Shown piece after piece: positions 5,662 through 9,695 of a stretch of DNA of 9,695 nucleotides (its first letter is position 1; each line of letters starts with the position of its first letter). The notes beneath the pieces are model-generated. The model was not told the DNA's origin. It did no database searches and saw nothing but the letters and a program-made list of their open reading frames with translations. The stretch is from CAIZQW01 sp964459675 (GTDB lineage: Bacteria; Verrucomicrobiota; Kiritimatiellia; RFP12; UBA1067). The stretch covers positions 1 through 9,695 of the forward strand of contig CAYWNP010000095.1 of assembly GCA_964459675.1 (NCBI GenBank), read 5' to 3'. Position numbers and translations under genes: made by a program.

Positions 5662-7178
5662 GAGAGAGAAAGCATTGCGTTATTACGTTATTGCGTTATT
5701 GCGTTATTGCAATACCGCTTTTAGGTTCTCTTATTTGCGGCCTGCTCTCCGCGGGATGCGATAAGGGGGCCTCTGCAAAAAAACAGCAGGACTCGAACCG
5801 TTTCTTTACGGTCAAGCGCGGGGACTTCTCCGTGGTCTTCCGGTCGGATGGACAACTCGGTGCCATCAAGAATCATAATCTCGCCTTTGAAGGTATGCGG
5901 GGCGGAAATGAGCTAAAACTGACCTTTGTGACCCCTGCTCATTCGGCGGTCAAATCAAATGATGTCATCTTTCGTATCTCAGATGAATATTTTAAGAAAA
6001 TGGAGACCGAAATGCTGCAAAAAATTCAGACCAGTGAGCGCAGCATCGCCATGGCAGAGAAGGATATCGAGATGATCCGGGCGGACAACATCAATGACTT
6101 GAAAACTGCATTAGATACGCTGAAGACCTCTGTAGACACCTTCAACAAATATGACAAAGAGGATGCCCCCAAGCGGAAGCGCGAGCTCCAATTAAGCGTC
6201 GAAGCAAAGATCAATGCCATGGAAAAGGCTGATACCGATCTGAGCCTCGCTCGCAAGGCGTTCGCTGATGCCTACGCCATGGATGAATATAAGCAAATGG
6301 AGGCAGAAAGCAAAGTCAACGAAGCCGTGATAAAAGTGGATAGTACTAAACAGGATGTTGATTCCGCCTTCCATGAGTTACGTATCTTTAAACGCTATGA
6401 GCATCCCGAGAAGCTCCAGTCCTCACGTGAGACTGTCAAACGTAACACCATTGCGGTTCAACGGGGCATCGTGAATAATGAGACGCGTCTGACCAAAAAG
6501 ATAATCGAACTGGATATGGAAAAGAGATCCGTCGAGGAACTGGCGAGCGAGCTCAAAAATATCCAAAGAGATATGAAAAAACTGGATGTCCGTTCTCCCG
6601 TCACGGGAACGCTTTACCATGGACAAACCAGGGATTCATCTTATTACGATGATGAACGGGGTCCGCTCCGCGAAGGCAATGCAGTTTATATTGGACAAAC
6701 TATCGCCTATATTCCCGACATGTCAAGCTTCCGGGTCCAGACCAGCATTCCGGAAGAGTTCCGTTCCCGCGTCAAGGTCGGCCAGCCGGTCCACATTAAG
6801 GCCAAGGCAATCCCGGATCTCCTCCTCACAGGGGCCATTGAGGAGATTGCAGCAGCGGCAACCTCGGTGAGCCATTGGGACCCGCAAAGCCCTAAAGTCT
6901 ATGCAACCAAAATATCAACCGACAACTCCGATTCGCGCGTCACCTCGGGTATGTCCGTCCAGCTTGAAATTATTGTAGAGACCATTAAAGATACTTTCTA
7001 TGTCCCCGTTGAGGCAGTCTATACGCGTGAAGGAACCACCTATATCAAGGTCGAGACTGGCAAGGAGTCCTCTGAAGAGCGCAAGGTCAAAACTGGACGT
7101 TTCTCCGCGGACTTCATTGAACTCACAGAAGGCGTAACCGAAGGCGACCGCGTCCTGCTCATACGGACGTCCCTGTAG
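5658..7178 (+). CDS. Lipoprotein membrane-fusion (HlyD/MacA-like) adaptor with very long coiled coil
   Basis: 506 residues. Adaptors of this class link an inner-membrane transporter to an outer-membrane channel. Seen: a signal sequence with lipobox LLSAGC, acylation at C34; D35 at +2 is, in E. coli rules, an inner-membrane retention signal, as in AcrA. Then a beta/lipoyl half (about 48-108, MRGGNELKLTFVTPAHSAV), a predicted alpha-hairpin of about 200 residues (108-308), the second lipoyl half (VRSPVTGTLY, 311-320), a beta-barrel (about 355-440, with VKVGQPVHIKAKA) and a membrane-proximal domain ending EGDRVLLIRTSL. The hairpin is much longer than in MacA and carries two similar stretches, FNKYDKEDAPKRKRELQ (162-178) and FKRYEHPEKLQ (244-254). 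The ATG overlaps the secretin stop; AAGG lies about 8 bases upstream. Codons 6-18 fall in a tandem octanucleotide repeat. The next in-frame Met is residue 80. Confidence 0.92.
   Translation: MRERKHCVITLLRYCVIAIPLLGSLICGLLSAGCDKGASAKKQQDSNRFFTVKRGDFSVVFRSDGQLGAIKNHNLAFEGMRGGNELKLTFVTPAHSAVKSNDVIFRISDEYFKKMETEMLQKIQTSERSIAMAEKDIEMIRADNINDLKTALDTLKTSVDTFNKYDKEDAPKRKRELQLSVEAKINAMEKADTDLSLARKAFADAYAMDEYKQMEAESKVNEAVIKVDSTKQDVDSAFHELRIFKRYEHPEKLQSSRETVKRNTIAVQRGIVNNETRLTKKIIELDMEKRSVEELASELKNIQRDMKKLDVRSPVTGTLYHGQTRDSSYYDDERGPLREGNAVYIGQTIAYIPDMSSFRVQTSIPEEFRSRVKVGQPVHIKAKAIPDLLLTGAIEEIAAAATSVSHWDPQSPKVYATKISTDNSDSRVTSGMSVQLEIIVETIKDTFYVPVEAVYTREGTTYIKVETGKESSEERKVKTGRFSADFIELTEGVTEGDRVLLIRTSL
5674..5710 (+). 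repeat. Tandem octanucleotide repeat (ATTGCGTT, about 4.6 copies) in the adaptor signal peptide
   Basis: Units: ATTGCGTT (5674-5681), ATTACGTT (5682-5689, one base different), ATTGCGTT (5690-5697), ATTGCGTT (5698-5705), then partial ATTGC (5706-5710). It is coding and gives an 8-residue periodic peptide (CVITLLRY, CVIA...). All three frames through the unit are open and encode the same octapeptide in rotation. After the repeat, the other two frames stop quickly: TAG at 5722-5724 and TAA at 5762-5764. A change of one unit would therefore truncate the protein within the signal peptide region. A short (GA)5 run (5660-5669) lies just upstream, right at the start codon. Confidence 0.9.
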
Positions 7179-7180
7179 TT

Positions 7181-7873
7181 ATGATCGAACTCCTCAAACT
7201 TTCAAAGCAGTTCAACGCCGGAGGCGTCACGATTGATGCGCTCCGCCCCACCTCCATCGTTATTCCGCAAGGGGCCTTCCTGACCGTCATGGGACCCTCT
7301 GGTTCCGGTAAGTCAACGCTTCTCAACCTCTTTGGCTTACTGGTCCACCCTACATCGGGTGCCTACAAACTGAATGGACGCGAGGTCTCCTCGCTTTCGG
7401 ACGATGAGACGTCGCGCGTCCGCAATCAGACGATCGGCATGGTCTTCCAGTCCTTCAACCTGCTCTCCCACCTCACCTGCTTGGAAAATGTCTGCCTCCC
7501 CATGCAATATGCGCCGACGCGCCACGCCAGCATGAAGGAGAGAGGTAAGGCACTTCTTGATCAGTTGGGACTCCAAGGTCGGTACACCTCGAAACCGACC
7601 CAGCTCTCGGGTGGCCAATGCCAGCGTGTCGCAATTGCGCGAGCCCTTGCAAACGAACCACCTGTTATCCTCGCGGATGAGCCCACGGGCAATCTCGACG
7701 AACAAACAGGTTTGGAGGTCATGCAAATCTTTTCCGACTTACACCGCGCAGGGAAGACGATCATTCTGGTGACGCATAACCCAGCTTACGAAGCCTACTC
7801 CACGCATCGGATCATGATCCATGACGGAAACGTCACGTTTAAAAACGAGGAGCCCCCCTCCCACCCTGCTTAA
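7181..7873 (+). CDS. ABC transporter ATP-binding protein, MacB/LolD/YknY type
   Basis: 230 residues, one complete nucleotide-binding domain. It hydrolyses ATP to drive the partner permease, on the cytoplasmic face of the inner membrane. Seen: Walker A GPSGSGKST (38-46), Q-loop VFQSFN (Q90), signature LSGGQ (142-146), Walker B VILADEP (162-168), D-loop NLD (171-173) and H-loop H199 in LVTHN. The LLNLFGLLVHPTSG and IGMVFQSFNLL segments are typical of the LolD/MacB subgroup, which works by mechanotransmission. All catalytic residues are present. It starts 2 bases after the adaptor stop and has only a weak ribosome-binding site, so translational coupling is likely. In E. coli MacB this domain is fused to the permease; here they are separate, as in YknY/YknZ. 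Confidence 0.96.
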   Translation: MIELLKLSKQFNAGGVTIDALRPTSIVIPQGAFLTVMGPSGSGKSTLLNLFGLLVHPTSGAYKLNGREVSSLSDDETSRVRNQTIGMVFQSFNLLSHLTCLENVCLPMQYAPTRHASMKERGKALLDQLGLQGRYTSKPTQLSGGQCQRVAIARALANEPPVILADEPTGNLDEQTGLEVMQIFSDLHRAGKTIILVTHNPAYEAYSTHRIMIHDGNVTFKNEEPPSHPA

Positions 7874-7891
7874 AGAAGCCCTCCCAGCACC

Positions 7892-9139
7892 ATGTCCATC
7901 CTTGAACTATTCAGAACTGTCTATGCCAGCCTTTCGCGCCACATCATCCGTGCGTTGCTGGCCACGCTGGGTATTGTTCTCGGCATTGCGGCCGTCGTCG
8001 CCATGCTCGCCATCAGCGAAGGGGGCAAGCGTGGCATCATTGATCAGATAAAGGCGCAGGGCATTAACAATATCATTCTCAAAAGTGTCAAGCCAGAGAC
8101 CTTGTCTGATCCCAAGATGGACAAGCGCAGGATTTCCACGTATGGGATCACGCAAAAGGACTATGACCATATCACCACAACGTTCAGCCATATTGAACAG
8201 ATCGTGCCCATCCAGGAGTTTGACACTGGGGTTTACAGCGGACAAAACCGGACGGACATCTTTGTCCTCTCCACGGAACGGGCGCTCTTCGATGTCATCA
8301 ACTGTACACTCGCCGATTCTCGCAGCAAGCCCTTTCCCCTGGAAAACAATGGAATCTTGATGCCCTCCTGCTACCTCGGTGTCGAGGCGGCGCGCAAGCT
8401 CTTTGGCCATCGTGACCCCTTAAATCAACAGATCGGGATCGGCCGCTATTCGTTTCGTGTCATCGGTCTTTTGAAAGGGGATGGACAAGGGCGTATCGGA
8501 GGCGCGCACAGCATCAATAATGTCATTTATGTTCCACTCGCCATGGCCAAATCTATCTGGGGCAAGCCCCGTTCCGTCCCTTATCACTACCTCTACATCC
8601 GGGTTAAAGAGATTGAAAATATTCCCGAGTTGGTCGCCCGTTTAAAGAGCTATCTCTCGGTCTCCCATGCCAATGTGGACTATGAGATACAGGTCCCTTA
8701 TGAACTCATGCGCGCAGCAGAGAAGACACAACGGATCTTTACCCTGGTCATGACCTCGATTGCCGCGATCTCCTTGCTCGTGGGCGGTATCGGCATCATG
8801 AACATCATGCTGGCGAACATCTTTGAACGTACACGTGAAATCGGCATCCGACGCGCACTGGGGGCCACACGCCGCGATATTTTACTCCAGTTCTTAGCGG
8901 AGTCCATTGTGCTCACCTTTTTGGGAGGTGCATTGGGAATCGGCGTGGGAATCTTGACTGCGTATGGTGCAGAGGCCCTTGCAAAATTAAACGGGGATCT
9001 GACCATCCAAGCCATCATTACGCCCGAGAGTCTACTCGTCTCTCTCGCTGTTTCCGTCATCACGGGGCTTACCTTCGGGACGTACCCCGCATGGAAGGCC
9101 GCACGTCTCGATCCCCTCATCGCCCTGCGGCATGAATAA
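7892..9139 (+). CDS. MacB/FtsX-type ABC transporter permease
   Basis: 415 residues. Seen: one N-terminal membrane segment (about 20-41), a MacB-type periplasmic core (about 45-280), then three membrane segments (about 283-307, 335-358 and 377-397), which is the four-helix MacB/FtsX topology. Typical segments are LLATLGIVLGIAAVVAM in helix 1, GGIGIMNIMLANIFERTREIG (298-318) with IRRALGATRRDIL just after it (the cytoplasmic coupling region), and TYPAWKAARLDPLIALRHE at the C-terminus. Transporters of this class usually move proteins, peptides, lipids or drugs from the periplasm or inner-membrane outer leaflet; the substrate here is unknown. It begins 18 bases after the ATPase gene with no clear Shine-Dalgarno. 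It is the last gene of the operon and is followed directly by a stem-loop. Confidence 0.95.
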   Translation: MSILELFRTVYASLSRHIIRALLATLGIVLGIAAVVAMLAISEGGKRGIIDQIKAQGINNIILKSVKPETLSDPKMDKRRISTYGITQKDYDHITTTFSHIEQIVPIQEFDTGVYSGQNRTDIFVLSTERALFDVINCTLADSRSKPFPLENNGILMPSCYLGVEAARKLFGHRDPLNQQIGIGRYSFRVIGLLKGDGQGRIGGAHSINNVIYVPLAMAKSIWGKPRSVPYHYLYIRVKEIENIPELVARLKSYLSVSHANVDYEIQVPYELMRAAEKTQRIFTLVMTSIAAISLLVGGIGIMNIMLANIFERTREIGIRRALGATRRDILLQFLAESIVLTFLGGALGIGVGILTAYGAEALAKLNGDLTIQAIITPESLLVSLAVSVITGLTFGTYPAWKAARLDPLIALRHE

Positions 9140-9180
9140 CACTGCGGATCAGGCGTGGCTAGTTGCCGTCGCCTGCAGTG
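9140..9180 (+). terminator. Large stem-loop immediately after the exporter operon (possible 3'-end structure)
   Basis: Starting at the base after the permease stop codon: CACTGC (9140-9145) pairs with GCAGTG (9175-9180), AGGCG (9151-9155) with CGCCT (9170-9174), and GGC (9157-9159) with GCC (9165-9167). A 5-base bulge (9146-9150) interrupts the left arm only. That is 14 Watson-Crick pairs, plus a possible U-G pair (9156/9168) that exists only in plus-strand RNA. No T-run follows, so it is not a standard intrinsic terminator. mRNA 3'-end protection or a Rho-related stop is possible. Confidence 0.45.
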
Positions 9181-9284
9181 TGCGCACTTCCCATTGCTGA
9201 CCACCTCTCAGACTTAAAAAGGGGTAACACCTAGCGTAAAGGAGTCGCTCATCCCAGAGCACGTGACGGCGGTCATCTGGAAGC
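9181..9284. other. Convergent intergenic region
   Basis: About 104 further bases between the permease-side stem-loop and the xylanase stop codon. On the minus strand, GGTGTTACCCCTTTTT (about 9217-9232) offers only a 3-base stem before a T-run, a poor terminator candidate for the xylanase gene. No coding sequence or repeat family was recognised. Confidence 0.4.
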
Positions 9285-9695
9285 CTACCCGCCTTTCTTG
9301 AGCATCTCTGCGATGGCATGGAAGGACAGCTTGGGCTTGGAATCGCGGTCGAAGAGGAGCCCGTGGTTGACGCGCTTCCAGGGCCAGCTGTTGAGCCAAC
9401 TGCGGCCGTCGCCAAAACCCCAGAAGGTAACGCGGTCGACGTGTTTGATGTTGGTCATGACGGCACCCATGGCCTCGCGATAGGTCTTAGCCTGTTTTTC
9501 GAGGATCTCCGGTGGGCAGCCGTTCACGTAGGGATTGATCTTGGCGGCGTCCTCGCGGGTTTTCGGGTTCCAATAGAGATTCCGCGGGATGACATCGACA
9601 TCGACTTCGGTGAGGGCGCAGCGGAAGCCCTCGGCTGCGAACTGTTTGATCATGTTGTCGAGGTTGGCGCCTGTTTTCTCGCCGATCTCGAGATG
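9285..9695 (-). CDS. GH10 endo-1,4-beta-xylanase, C-terminal part (5' end off window)
   Basis: 136 residues plus stop; the reading frame runs open to the window edge, so the start lies beyond base 9695. The internal Met at 9653 is not the start: the upstream residues (HLEIGEKTGANLDN) continue the GH10 pattern. GH10 enzymes cut beta-1,4-xylan with retention in a (beta/alpha)8 barrel. Seen: the nucleophile strand CALTEVDVD, with Glu at fragment residue 30. Next is the VTFWGFGDGRSWLNSWPW block, equivalent to the family's WG...D..SW C-terminal barrel motif, then the GLLFDRDSKPKLSFHAI ending. No extra domain follows the barrel. The acid/base Glu lies outside the window. It is convergent with the exporter operon. 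Confidence 0.92.
   Translation of the reverse strand, partial: HLEIGEKTGANLDNMIKQFAAEGFRCALTEVDVDVIPRNLYWNPKTREDAAKINPYVNGCPPEILEKQAKTYREAMGAVMTNIKHVDRVTFWGFGDGRSWLNSWPWKRVNHGLLFDRDSKPKLSFHAIAEMLKKGG

Noticed and set aside
5674..5710. CRISPR or iteron array
   Set aside because: The units are 8 bases, directly abutting, without spacers, and lie inside a coding signal peptide.
7907..8410. 167-codon open frame on the minus strand inside the permease gene
   Set aside because: It is antisense to a clear MacB/FtsX gene, has no recognisable domain, and is best explained as a codon-bias shadow.
9140..9240. Integron attC site, because of the bulged stem-loop
   Set aside because: No GTTRRRY/RYYYAAC core pair is present and there is no integrase or gene cassette context.
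9285..9653. Complete small protein starting at Met 9653
   Set aside because: The frame stays open to the window edge and the upstream residues continue the GH10 pattern, so it is a truncated larger gene.

Overview
The window looks like a chromosomal piece from a Gram-negative, carbohydrate-degrading bacterium. My best guess is the PVC group (Kiritimatiellota, Lentisphaerota or Verrucomicrobiota). The guess rests on a DUF1080 protein, a GH10 xylanase, an Rnf-type subunit, a secretin and a lipoprotein adaptor with a very long coiled coil. It is an inference from gene content, not a sequence match. No rRNA, tRNA, CRISPR array, transposase or phage gene was seen, and no gene-free stretch exceeds 150 bases.

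Left half (1-4220, minus strand, read right to left): a housekeeping run rsmD - coaD - yceD (DUF177) - rpmF - plsX, the widespread ribosome/CoA/phospholipid cluster. It is followed by an exported DUF1080 protein and the start of an rnfG-like gene that leaves the window at base 1. rsmD and coaD overlap, as do coaD and yceD. The yceD-rpmF and rpmF-plsX gaps contain RNA hairpins. A sigma70-like promoter lies so close to the rsmD start that its mRNA may be almost leaderless.

Right half (4354-9139, plus strand, divergent from the housekeeping run): a compact four-gene operon encoding an outer-membrane secretin, a lipoprotein membrane-fusion (adaptor) protein, a LolD/MacB-type ATPase and a MacB/FtsX-type permease. 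The first two genes overlap by ATGA, the second and third are 2 bases apart, and the third and fourth 18 bases apart. The layout resembles MacA-MacB-TolC, but a small secretin occupies the place of TolC. This suggests a tripartite ABC exporter with a secretin as its outer-membrane exit. The adaptor's signal peptide is encoded by a tandem octanucleotide repeat (about 4.6 copies). Because 8 is not a multiple of 3, gain or loss of one copy would shut the gene off, so the exporter could be phase-variable.

Right edge (9285-9695, minus strand): the C-terminal part of a GH10 endo-xylanase, convergent with the exporter operon. The 145-base convergent gap holds an elaborate stem-loop directly after the permease stop codon.
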